Assembly: GCA_036524115.1 (NCBI GenBank)
Contig: DATDCY010000211.1
Location: forward strand, 1-22,036
Origin: a bacterium
GTDB taxonomy: Bacteria; JAUVQV01; DATDCY01
Length of the DNA: 22,036 nucleotides
Direction of reading: 5' to 3'
How positions within the stretch are numbered: the first letter of the stretch is position 1; every line of letters begins with the position of its first letter. A program made the translations under genes and the position numbers. Below, in pieces: positions 1-6,937 of this stretch. Below the pieces are notes generated by a model. The model saw nothing but the letters and a program-made list of their open reading frames with translations. It was not told the origin of the DNA and searched no databases.

Positions 1-1280
1 AAGGAGCGTCCGCCCCAAGGCAGAAGGCGCCTCCGGTCGCGCCGCCTCCGGTCGTCGTTCAGCCCGCCGCAAAGCCACCGTCGCCGCCGCCGGTCCCCGC
101 GGCGCGCCCGCTCGCGCCGGCTCCGGTCCCCGCCGCCCGGCCGCAGACACCGGCGCCAGCGACGGTCGCGGACGTTCCCGCCGAGGCGTCTGCCGAGAAG
201 GAGCCGGGGAAGCCCATCCGCCGCGTCGGCCTCCTCTTCCCCTCGGAGGGGCCGCGCAAGGGGTTCGGCGTCGAGGCCCGCCGCGGGGCGCAGCTGTGCA
301 TGGAGGACCCGCGGGGAGAGCGCCCGTTCGCGCTCGAGGCTGTCGTGCGCGAGGAGAACGGGGCCGACCCCGCGGCGGTCATCACCGAGCTGGTCGACAG
401 CGAGGGCGTGGTCGCGATCGTGGGGCCGCTGCTCTCGGGCGCGGCCGGGAAGGCGATCGCGGCGGCCGAGCGCCGCGCCCTCCCGCTGATCTCGCCGACC
501 GCGGGCGCCGCGGGGCTCGGCGAGGGGAGCACGGTCTTCTTCCGCACGTGCCTGACGCTCGAGGCGTTCGCCGCGGCGCTCGCCGAGTACGCGGTGGGCA
601 GGCTCGGGGCGCCGAACGTGGCGATCCTGCTCCCCGCGCAGCCGTACGGCCGCTCCCTCGCGGGCGCCTTCCGGCAGGCGCTCGAGGCGCGCGGCGCCCG
701 GGTGCCGGTGGTCCGCGAGTACCCGCCCGGCCTGCGCGACCTCGTTCCGTGGTCCGCGGCCCTCGTGAAGGAGCTGCTGCCGGACGGCGCGGAAGGCGCC
801 CCCGCCGTCGACGCGATCTTCCTCGCGGGGTCGGCGGTGGAGGCCGGGATGATCCTGCCGCGGCTGGCCTACCTCGGGCTCGATCCCCGGGAGGTGGCCG
901 TCCTCGGCGGCAGCGCGCTCGACGTCCCGGAGTTCCCCCGACTCGCGGGGGGCTACGCCGAGGGGGCGCTCATCGCCGACGGGTTCTTCGCGGGCAGCGA
1001 CCAGCCGGCGGCCGCGGACTTCGTGCAGCGGTACCGCGAACGGCACGGCGACGACCCCGGCCCGGCGGCCGCGCAGGCGTGCGCCGCCGTGGAGCTGCTC
1101 GCGGCGGCGCTGCGCGGCGGGGCGGCGACGCCTCGCGGGACCCTGGACGCGCTCGGGGCGCTGGGCGAGGTTCCCACGGTCCTCGGCCCGGTCAGGGTGG
1201 CGCCCGGCGGAAGGATCGAGCGCCGTCCCTTCTTCATCACGGTCCGAGCCGGCGGCCTCGTCGAACTGGGCGGACGGTGA
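1..1280 (+). CDS. Periplasmic ligand-binding protein, penicillin-binding-protein-activator / LivK-like (5' truncated)
   Basis: This is the 3' part of a gene that begins before the window; the frame is open from base 3 and ends at TGA 1278-1280. About 425 residues are visible. The first ~70 are a Pro/Ala/Val-rich linker, followed by an acidic stretch (EASAEKEPGK) and then a type-1 periplasmic-binding fold that begins RRVGLLFPSEGP. The fold shows the hallmarks of the Peripla_BP_6/LpoA group: VVAIVGPLLSG, then LPLISPTAG, then VAILLPAQPYGRS, then DAIFLAGSAVEAG. Proteins of this kind bind small ligands in the periplasm or, as LpoA-type lipoproteins, activate peptidoglycan synthases. The Pro-rich linker suggests another domain (often TPR) upstream, but that lies outside the window. 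An internal ATG at 300 falls inside the fold and is not a credible start. An ABC-transporter substrate-binding role cannot be excluded. Confidence 0.8.
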   Translation, partial: GASAPRQKAPPVAPPPVVVQPAAKPPSPPPVPAARPLAPAPVPAARPQTPAPATVADVPAEASAEKEPGKPIRRVGLLFPSEGPRKGFGVEARRGAQLCMEDPRGERPFALEAVVREENGADPAAVITELVDSEGVVAIVGPLLSGAAGKAIAAAERRALPLISPTAGAAGLGEGSTVFFRTCLTLEAFAAALAEYAVGRLGAPNVAILLPAQPYGRSLAGAFRQALEARGARVPVVREYPPGLRDLVPWSAALVKELLPDGAEGAPAVDAIFLAGSAVEAGMILPRLAYLGLDPREVAVLGGSALDVPEFPRLAGGYAEGALIADGFFAGSDQPAAADFVQRYRERHGDDPGPAAAQACAAVELLAAALRGGAATPRGTLDALGALGEVPTVLGPVRVAPGGRIERRPFFITVRAGGLVELGGR

Positions 1281-1287
1281 CCCCAAT

Positions 1288-1306
1288 TCCGCGCGTAACG
1301 CGCGGA
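1288..1306. repeat. Palindrome 1 upstream of purA
   Basis: Perfect inverted repeat with arms TCCGCGCGT (1288-1296) and ACGCGCGGA (1298-1306) around a single A. It begins 8 bp after the stop of the upstream gene. The core is nearly identical to the palindrome at 1386-1407. No T-run follows, so it is not a classical intrinsic terminator. It could be an operator, a REP-like element or a transcript-end hairpin. Confidence 0.6.
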
Positions 1307-1311
1307 TCAGC

Positions 1312-1357
1312 GGAAGCAGGCGTGTCACCTGGCCTGGAGCGAAACCAGACTGCTTCC
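1312..1357 (+). other. Potential stem-loop between the two palindromes
   Basis: GGAAGCAG (1312-1319) is exactly complementary to CTGCTTCC (1350-1357). Inside it, CTGG (1334-1337) can pair with CCAG (1345-1348) around a seven-base loop. The result is an interrupted hairpin of about 46 nt. It lies between the palindromes at 1288-1306 and 1386-1407, so the block 1288-1407 looks like one composite unit. Folding was done by eye, with no energy calculation. Confidence 0.35.
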
Positions 1358-1385
1358 CGTGGTTGAGATGTCTGCTGCTCTACTG

Positions 1386-1407
1386 GATCCGCGCGTACGC
1401 GCGGATC
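1386..1407. repeat. Perfect 22-bp palindrome upstream of the purA promoter
   Basis: GATCCGCGCGT (1386-1396) is followed directly by its exact reverse complement (1397-1407), with no spacer. It ends 17 bp before the -35 hexamer of the purA promoter, and its core repeats palindrome 1 about 100 bp upstream. Position and symmetry would suit a dimeric regulator binding upstream of RNA polymerase. A REP/BIME-like repeat is the main alternative. Confidence 0.65.
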
Positions 1408-1424
1408 TGGGTGCCCCTTTTCGC

Positions 1425-1454
1425 TTGACACCCCGCCCGGGGGGTGCGGATAAT
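1425..1454 (+). promoter_or_regulatory. Sigma-70-type promoter of purA
   Basis: A perfect -35 TTGACA (1425-1430) and a -10 GATAAT (1449-1454) are separated by 18 bp. Transcription would begin near 1461, leaving a leader of about 83 nt before the purA ATG. The spacer contains CACCCC (1429-1434) and GGGGTG (1441-1446), a small inverted repeat between the hexamers that might be a repressor or MerR-type site. Confidence 0.7.
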
Positions 1455-1543
1455 CGAATCCCGCGAGTTTTGATGGGAAAATCCGGCGTCCCCGCAAGGC
1501 GTGGACGAACGGGCGGACGAGGGGTGTCAGGGGGAAAGGGACG

Positions 1544-2836
1544 ATGCCGACGCTGATCGTGGTGGGCGCCCAGTGGGGCGACGAGGGCAAGGGGAAGATC
1601 GTCGATCTGCTCACCGACCGGGCGGACATCGTGGTGCGCTACGCCGGCGGGAACAACGCCGGGCACACGATCATCGTCGGCGGGGAGAAGTTCGTGCTCC
1701 ACCTCATCCCCTCCGGGATCCTGCACGCGAAGAAGCGCTGCTTCCTCGGCGGCGGCATGGTGCTCGACCCCGAGGCCTTCCTCGCCGAGGTCGAGAAGCT
1801 CATCGCGCGCGGCGTGAAGATCGGGACGCGGCTGAAGATCGCCCCCGAGACGCACCTGATCATGCCGTACCACAAGACGATCGACCACGAGAGCGAGAAG
1901 CTGCGCGGCAAGCGCAAGATCGGCACCACCGGCCGCGGGATCGGGCCGGCCTACGTCGACAAGGTCGCGCGCATCGGCATCCGGGTGGCGGACCTCATGG
2001 ACCCGGAGGTCTTCCGGGACAAGCTCGCGCACAACATCGCGGAGAAGAACTACCTCTACAAGGAGATCTACGGGATCGCGCCGATGAAGGCCGCGCCGAT
2101 CTACAAGCGCTGCCTCGCGTTCGGCAAGCTGATCGCGCCGTTCGTCGCGGACGTCTCGCGCATCGCCGACGAGGCGGGGCGCGCCGGCAGGAGCGTGCTG
2201 TTCGAGGGCGCGCAGGGGACGATGCTGGACGTCGACCACGGCACCTACCCGTTCGTGACCTCCTCGAACGCGGTCGCCGGCGGCGCCTGCACGGGCGGCG
2301 GCGTCGGGCCGACCGCGGTGGACGCGGTGATCGGCGTGATCAAGGCCTACACGACGCGCGTCGGCGAGGGGCCGTTCCCGACGGAGCTGAGCGGCGCGCT
2401 CAGCGAGCGGCTGCGCGAGGGCGGCAGCGAGTACGGCGCCACGACGGGGCGGCCGCGCCGCTGCGGCTGGTTCGACGGCGTCGTCGCGCGCTACTCGCGG
2501 CGCGTCAACGGCCTGACGAGCCTGGCGCTGACGAAGCTCGACGTCCTTGACGGCTTCCCGGAGATCAAGGTCTGCGTCGCGTACCGCTACAAGGGCGCGA
2601 CGATCAAGGAGATGCCCTACGGGCTGGCGGAGTGGCGCGGCGCGACACCGGTCTACAGGACGGTCAAGGGGTGGTCGAGGCCGACCGCCGGCGTGCGCAG
2701 CCTCGCGAAGCTGCCGCGCGAGGCGCGCGACTACGTCAAGCTGCTGGAGGACATCGCGGAGTGCCGCTTCAAGCTCGTGTCGACCGGCGCGGGCCGCGAG
2801 GACACGATCGAGGTCGGCGATCCCTACCGCCGCTAG
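1544..2836 (+). CDS. purA: Adenylosuccinate synthetase
   Basis: This enzyme converts IMP, aspartate and GTP to adenylosuccinate, the first committed step from IMP to AMP, in the cytoplasm. The 430-residue product has the normal length and all family signatures. The N-terminal loop VGAQWGDEGKGK (residues 7-18) carries catalytic Asp13. GNNAGHT (37-43 region) carries catalytic His41. Further on come GTTGRGIGPAY, LFEGAQGTMLD, TSSNAVAGG, VGEGPFPTEL and the guanine-specificity segment LTKLDVLDG. The ATG at 1544 follows a purine-rich GGGGAAAGGG at 1531-1540, and the reading frame begins with the usual short hydrophobic strand. It has its own promoter at 1425-1454. The two tRNA genes downstream have a separate promoter, so purA is probably monocistronic. 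Nothing appears truncated or altered. Confidence 0.97.
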   Translation: MPTLIVVGAQWGDEGKGKIVDLLTDRADIVVRYAGGNNAGHTIIVGGEKFVLHLIPSGILHAKKRCFLGGGMVLDPEAFLAEVEKLIARGVKIGTRLKIAPETHLIMPYHKTIDHESEKLRGKRKIGTTGRGIGPAYVDKVARIGIRVADLMDPEVFRDKLAHNIAEKNYLYKEIYGIAPMKAAPIYKRCLAFGKLIAPFVADVSRIADEAGRAGRSVLFEGAQGTMLDVDHGTYPFVTSSNAVAGGACTGGGVGPTAVDAVIGVIKAYTTRVGEGPFPTELSGALSERLREGGSEYGATTGRPRRCGWFDGVVARYSRRVNGLTSLALTKLDVLDGFPEIKVCVAYRYKGATIKEMPYGLAEWRGATPVYRTVKGWSRPTAGVRSLAKLPREARDYVKLLEDIAECRFKLVSTGAGREDTIEVGDPYRR

Positions 2837-2871
2837 GAAGCCACGGTCACGCCCTGGCAAGGGGGGCAAAA

Positions 2872-2900
2872 TTGACTTATCGTGACCCCTGCGTTATAAA
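2872..2900 (+). promoter_or_regulatory. Promoter of the tRNA-Lys/tRNA-Glu operon
   Basis: A -35 TTGACT (2872-2877) and a -10 TATAAA (2895-2900) are separated by 17 bp, near-consensus for the housekeeping sigma factor. It starts 35 bp after the purA stop, and the -10 ends 13 bp before the mature 5' end of tRNA-Lys. The short leader is typical for stable-RNA operons. Confidence 0.75.
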
Positions 2901-2913
2901 CCCCCTTCTGTGC

Positions 2914-2988
2914 GGGCCGCTAGCTCAGTGGTAGAGCATCTGCCTTTTAAGCAGAGGGTCGTTGGTTCGATCCCAACGCGGCTCACCA
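2914..2988 (+). tRNA. tRNA-Lys (anticodon TTT)
   Basis: The cloverleaf was folded by eye. The acceptor stem GGGCCGC (2914-2920) pairs with GCGGCTC (2978-2984), with one G-U pair. The D stem is GCTC/GAGC and the anticodon stem TCTGC/GCAGA. The loop CTTTTAA places anticodon TTT at 2946-2948. The T arm is GTTGG, TTCGATC, CCAAC. The discriminator is A, and the CCA end is encoded at 2986-2988. Only 8 bp separate it from tRNA-Glu, so the two are co-transcribed. Confidence 0.97.
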
Positions 2989-2996
2989 GGAACCGG

Positions 2997-3074
2997 GTCC
3001 CCATCGTCTAGCCCGGCCCAGGACACCGCCCTTTCACGGCGGGAACGGGGGTTCGAATCCCCCTGGGGACGCCA
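2997..3074 (+). tRNA. tRNA-Glu (anticodon TTC)
   Basis: The acceptor GTCCCCA (2997-3003) pairs perfectly with TGGGGAC (3064-3070). The anticodon stem CCGCC/GGCGG encloses loop CTTTCAC, giving anticodon TTC at 3033-3035. The T loop is GTTCGAATC-like. The discriminator G3071 is followed by encoded CCA (3072-3074). It is the second gene of a Lys-Glu tRNA pair driven by the promoter at 2872-2900. Confidence 0.97.
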
Positions 3075-3121
3075 AGCGCACGACCCGCCCTTCGCCGGCC
3101 GGGAATCATCGGCGTGCGCTT
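3074..3121 (+). terminator. Stem-loop starting at the tRNA-Glu CCA end
   Basis: AAGCGCA (3074-3080) can pair with TGCGCTT (3115-3121), and inside it CGCCG (3093-3097) with CGGCG (3110-3114). The outer stem uses the final A of the tRNA CCA. No U-run follows, so this may be an RNA-processing or transcript-end structure rather than a classical terminator. Confidence 0.35.
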
Positions 3122-3124
3122 CCA

Positions 3125-3144
3125 GAGGGGGGCAGGCCCCCCTC
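3125..3144 (+). terminator. G/C hairpin after the tRNA genes, candidate terminator
   Basis: GAGGGGGG (3125-3132) and CCCCCCTC (3137-3144) form an eight-pair perfect stem around the tetraloop CAGG. It is very stable and lies 50 bp after tRNA-Glu, the expected place for a tRNA operon terminator, although a T-tract is missing. The remaining 3145-3306 holds no gene. It contains one further small inverted repeat, GGTCC/GGACC (3202-3206 and 3211-3215). Confidence 0.45.
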
Positions 3145-3283
3145 CGGCGCGGCTGACGTCGCTGCCTCCCCCGAGCGCCGCGCGCAACCCATTCCACCGC
3201 AGGTCCGATTGGACCGCTCTGCTCCGCCTCCCATGACCGCTCGAGTCGCGTTCCCTGCCTCTTTCCTTCCCGCCTTGTACTAT

Positions 3284-3307
3284 TGTGAAAAGAGTATATA
3301 TGTCACA
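3284..3307. promoter_or_regulatory. TGTGA/TCACA inverted repeat across the cyclase start
   Basis: TGTGA (3284-3288) and TCACA (3303-3307) are the two half-sites known for Crp-family proteins, here 14 bp apart instead of the canonical 6. The segment between them is the only A/T-rich stretch nearby and holds a TATATA (3295-3300) that could serve as a -10. The second half-site overlaps the A of the cyclase ATG. An autoregulatory operator is possible, but the non-standard spacing makes this tentative. Confidence 0.25.
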
Positions 3308-6300
3308 TGGGAAGCGACGATGCCCCCGGCGGGGAGGTTGAGCGACTGAACGCAGCCATCGCCGCCCAGGAGGCACAACGCGCGCTCCTCGGCGATGCAG
3401 TGGTCGACCTCACGATTTCGACGCTCCGCGCTCGGGTCGCGGCGTTGCGCCAAGGGGCTGCCGCCCCCCCTGTTGTGGGCCCGCAGCCACCGGACCTCTC
3501 GGCGTGGGCCCATCGCCACATCCCGCCCGCCCTTGCCGAGAAGCTTGGCGGACTCGGCCGGATCGGGGAGGAGCGCCGCCAGGTGACGGTGGTCTTCGCG
3601 GACATCACGGGCTTCACCGCGCTCTGCGAGGGTCGCGACCAGGAGGAGGTCGCCGCGTTCACGGACGCGGTGCTGCGCGAGCTCTCCGCGCCGGTCTACC
3701 ATTACGAGGGCTACGTCGACAAGTTCATCGGCGACGCCGTGATGGCGGTCTTCGGCGCGCCGCTCGCGCACGAGGACGACGCGGAGCGGGCCCTGCGCGC
3801 CGCGCTGGAGATGCGCCGCACCATGGCGGGACTCGATCACCAGTGGCGGGGGAGGCTCGGCCGCGAGCTGGAACTGCACGTCGGGGTCAATACCGGCGAG
3901 GTGATCGCGGGATTCTCCGGGCTCCAGATGTCCTACCGCGTGGTGGGCGACACCGTCAACACCGCCGCCCGGCTCGGTGAGGCGGCGCCGCCGGGGACGA
4001 TCTACGTGAGCCGCGACACCTACCGCCTCGCCCGGGACGCCTTCTCGTTCCTGGCGATGGAGCCGATCCAGGTCAAGGGCAAGACCCGGCCGCTCGTGGT
4101 CTACGAGCTGGAGCAGGCCAGGCTCGACCACCGCAAGACGCGGGGGTTGACGGACCTGACGCCGGTGTTCGTCGGCCGCGAGGCGGAGCTCCGGGAGTTG
4201 GAGCGCATCGCCGTCGACCTGGGCGCGGGGCACGGGCGCCTCGTCGCCGTGACCGGGGAGGCCGGGATCGGCAAGTCGCGCCTCATGGACGAGTGGCACG
4301 ACAGGCTGCGGCGCGGCGGCAGCGTGAACTGGATCGAGGGGCGCTGCCTGCCCTTCACGGCGGCCCTCGCCTACGGGCCCTTCCTCGACCTCTTGCGCCG
4401 CTACGCCGGGATCGACGAGGAGCAGAACGAGGGCGCGGTCCGCCGCCGGCTCGACTCGGCCGTCGGTCGGTTCTTTCCCGGCGACGCCGAAGCGCGCGCG
4501 GTCTTCGCGAACCTCATGGGGCTGGGTCTCGCGGACGAAGAGCGCACCCTGCTGGCGGGCATTCCCGCGAAGGGGCTGCGCGACCGGCTCTTCGCCCTCG
4601 TGGAGGAGATCTTCACCACCCTCGCCATGGACTGCCCGACGGTACTCGTGATCGAGGACCTGCACTGGGCCGACGTGGCGTCCCACGAGCTGCTCGAGCA
4701 CCTCTTTCCGCTCGCGCAGCGGCTCCCACTGGCGATCACGCTGGTCGGGCGCCCGGTGGCGGGCGGGTCGCCCGCCGTCGTCGCGGCCAGGGAGCGCTAC
4801 GCGACGCACTTCACCGACCTGGCCCTGGCGCCGCTCACGGAGGCGGGCGCCGCCGAGATGGCCTCGCGGCTGCTCTCTCTCGAGGAGATCCCGGAGGAAT
4901 TGCGGGACCTCGTGGTGCGGCGGGCCGAGGGCAACCCGTTCTACGTCGAGGAGACGATCCGCAGCCTGATCGAGCAGGGCGCCCTGGTGCGCCCCGGGGA
5001 TGGCCGGTGGAAGATCGGGGCGGCGATCGGGCGGGTCGTCGTGCCCGACACGCTCCACGGACTGCTGATGTCGCGCCTCGACCGCCTCCCCACCGGGACG
5101 CGGCAGCTGGCGCAGCGCGCGTCCGTGATTGGACGGATCTTTCTCTACCGGGTCCTGCACCGGATGACTGACGAGGACGGGGGGATCGACGAGGGCCTGG
5201 GGCAGATGGAGCGCGAGGACCTGATTCGGAAGCGTGCGAGCGACCCGGAGCTGGAGTACATGTTCCGCCACGCCCTGACGCAGGAGGTGGCCTACGCGAG
5301 CCTCCTCGCCCCGCGGCGCGCGGAGCTGCACCGGCGCGTGGGCGAGGTGATGGAGGAGCTCTTCGCCGGGAGGATCGGCGAGTTCACGCGGATCATCGGC
5401 GAGCACTTCCTCAAAGGCGAGGCCTGGGGTCGGGCCGCGGACTACCTCGTGCGCTCCGGGGACGCGGCGGCCCGTCTGTTCGCGCAAGCCGAGGCACGCG
5501 CCGACTATGGCCATGCACTGCTGGCCCTCGAGCGGCTCCCCGGGGATCCAGAGGTCGCCGGACGGCGCGTCGACACGACCGTCAGCCTCGCGAAGGCCAA
5601 CTACATGGGGATGCCGCCGCGAGAGCTGCTGGAGCGGCTCAAGACGGCCGAGGACCTCGCCGGCTCGCTCCCGGCTCCGGACGCGAGCCCCGGCGGCGAC
5701 CGGCTTCGCCTCGCGCGGGTCCACTACTGCACCGGGACCCAACTCGTGTTCGCGAACCGGATGTCCGAGGCGATCGCGTACCACTCCAAGGTCCTCGCCG
5801 TCGCGGCCGAACTGCAGGCTCCGGAGCTCCTCGACATGCCTTCCTTCTCGATCGGCAGCGCTCTCGTGCTCCAGGGGCACCTGGGGCGGGGACGGCAGCT
5901 CCTCGGGCAGGCGATTGCAGCCTTCGAGAGGGATGGGGACAGCCTCCTGCACGGCAGGGCGCGAAGCATGCTCGGCTATGCCATGCTCCACATGGGGGAC
6001 CTCGCCGGCGCGCGCGCCGAGGAAGAGCGCGCCATCGAGATACTCCAGACGATCAGCGCCTCGGGGCCGGTTGCCACGGCGCACCTGATCCTGAGCGGGT
6101 TGAGCGTCTACCAGGACCATGGCCCCGCAGCGCGCGAGCGATCCGACGCGCACGCCAACCGGGCCATCGAGGTGAGCCTGAGCACCGGCGACATGGTCCT
6201 CCACTACTTCTCGCGCGGGATCTGGGCCTGGGATCTGGCGCTGGGCGGGCGGTTCAGCGAGGCCGCGGAGCAGATGGAGCGCTGCTTCGCCCTTGCGGCG

Positions 6301-6723
6301 AAACTCGGCGAGCAGCTCATCTACATGGACCAGTTCCTCGCCCGGAGGGCTGACATCGCCCTCGGGCTCGGCCGGCGGAAGGAGGCCCGAGCGTTCGCGG
6401 AGAAGGCGGTCGAGGTCTCATCCAAGACCGGCGGCATCTGGGCCGAGGCTCACGCCGGCCGCGCGTTGGCCCGGATCCTCGCGACGGACGCCCCGCCGGA
6501 CTTCGACGGCGCGGAGGCGTACCTCACGCGCAGCCTTGGGCTCTACGAGTCGGGGCAGAATCTGATGGGGATGGCCCACGTGCAGATCGACTGGGGCCGG
6601 ATCTGCCGCCTCCGCGGCGACGAGAGCGCGGCGCGCGAGCACTACGGCGAAGCGATCGCCCTCTTCGAGTCCAAGGGGATCGGGAGACGGGCGGCCCAGG
6701 TGCGCGCCCTCATGGAGAGTTGA
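3307..6723 (+). CDS. Class III adenylate/guanylate cyclase with AAA ATPase and TPR-like region
   Basis: This is a predicted cytoplasmic protein of 1138 residues. After a helical N-terminus (about 10-50) comes a class III cyclase homology domain at about 93-275, starting RRQVTVVFADITGFT. The two metal-binding aspartates are present (Asp99 in FADITG, Asp143 in KFIGDAVMAVFG). The adenine-selecting position is Lys139, and the transition-state Asn218 and Arg222 lie in GDTVNTAARL. The domain should therefore be catalytic and more likely produces cAMP than cGMP. A STAND/AAA-type ATPase follows, with Walker A GEAGIGKS (317-324) and Walker B VLVIEDLHWAD (446-456). About 450 helical TPR-like residues complete the protein. 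This order (cyclase, ATPase, TPR) is a familiar bacterial architecture, but its ligands are mostly unknown. The ATG at 3307 has only a weak purine stretch about 12 nt upstream; no better start is seen. Confidence 0.93.
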   Translation: MGSDDAPGGEVERLNAAIAAQEAQRALLGDAVVDLTISTLRARVAALRQGAAAPPVVGPQPPDLSAWAHRHIPPALAEKLGGLGRIGEERRQVTVVFADITGFTALCEGRDQEEVAAFTDAVLRELSAPVYHYEGYVDKFIGDAVMAVFGAPLAHEDDAERALRAALEMRRTMAGLDHQWRGRLGRELELHVGVNTGEVIAGFSGLQMSYRVVGDTVNTAARLGEAAPPGTIYVSRDTYRLARDAFSFLAMEPIQVKGKTRPLVVYELEQARLDHRKTRGLTDLTPVFVGREAELRELERIAVDLGAGHGRLVAVTGEAGIGKSRLMDEWHDRLRRGGSVNWIEGRCLPFTAALAYGPFLDLLRRYAGIDEEQNEGAVRRRLDSAVGRFFPGDAEARAVFANLMGLGLADEERTLLAGIPAKGLRDRLFALVEEIFTTLAMDCPTVLVIEDLHWADVASHELLEHLFPLAQRLPLAITLVGRPVAGGSPAVVAARERYATHFTDLALAPLTEAGAAEMASRLLSLEEIPEELRDLVVRRAEGNPFYVEETIRSLIEQGALVRPGDGRWKIGAAIGRVVVPDTLHGLLMSRLDRLPTGTRQLAQRASVIGRIFLYRVLHRMTDEDGGIDEGLGQMEREDLIRKRASDPELEYMFRHALTQEVAYASLLAPRRAELHRRVGEVMEELFAGRIGEFTRIIGEHFLKGEAWGRAADYLVRSGDAAARLFAQAEARADYGHALLALERLPGDPEVAGRRVDTTVSLAKANYMGMPPRELLERLKTAEDLAGSLPAPDASPGGDRLRLARVHYCTGTQLVFANRMSEAIAYHSKVLAVAAELQAPELLDMPSFSIGSALVLQGHLGRGRQLLGQAIAAFERDGDSLLHGRARSMLGYAMLHMGDLAGARAEEERAIEILQTISASGPVATAHLILSGLSVYQDHGPAARERSDAHANRAIEVSLSTGDMVLHYFSRGIWAWDLALGGRFSEAAEQMERCFALAAKLGEQLIYMDQFLARRADIALGLGRRKEARAFAEKAVEVSSKTGGIWAEAHAGRALARILATDAPPDFDGAEAYLTRSLGLYESGQNLMGMAHVQIDWGRICRLRGDESAAREHYGEAIALFESKGIGRRAAQVRALMES

Positions 6724-6828
6724 TTCCCTCTCGCCGCGTCCCGGGTCCTGCACCTGGAAAATTGAGCAGCCGGGTAATAGTACCTTCCCCCCCACCTCCG
6801 CGCGTCCTAGCTTGGCCACAGAAGGCAG

Positions 6829-6899
6829 GGCGCCAGACGGACGAGAAAGGGGGATCGGCAAGGGGCCGCTGGTGAGGCGGCCGGGAGTCCAGCGGCGCC
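6829..6899 (+). ncRNA. Possible structured 5' leader of the secreted-protein gene
   Basis: Three nested complementary pairs occur in the 214-bp gap before the start at 6938. They are GGCGCC 6829-6834 with 6894-6899, GGAC near 6840 with GTCC near 6888, and GGCCGC 6864-6869 with GCGGCC 6877-6882. I do not recognise a known riboswitch class. GC-rich sequence produces such pairs easily, so this is only a candidate. No convincing promoter is visible; a TAATAG at 6775-6780 lacks a matching -35. Confidence 0.25.
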
Positions 6900-6937
6900 G
6901 GAAACTCACGACCAGACAGCGCGGGGGGGGAATGGCA

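Noticed and set aside
3280-6204. 974-residue open frame on the minus strand opposite the cyclase gene
   Set aside because: It is a GC-rich shadow: the translation is Arg/Pro/Ala/Gly/Val-rich without domains, while the plus-strand frame shows complete cyclase and ATPase motifs.
6812-6828. Possible sigma-54 promoter (TTGGCCACAGAAGGCA)
   Set aside because: The GG and GC elements are 9 bp apart instead of the required 10, and the TTGC element is missing.
6812-6937. Earlier start for the secreted protein at 6812
   Set aside because: It would put about 42 Arg/Gly-rich residues before the signal peptide and has no ribosome-binding site; 6938 fits both.
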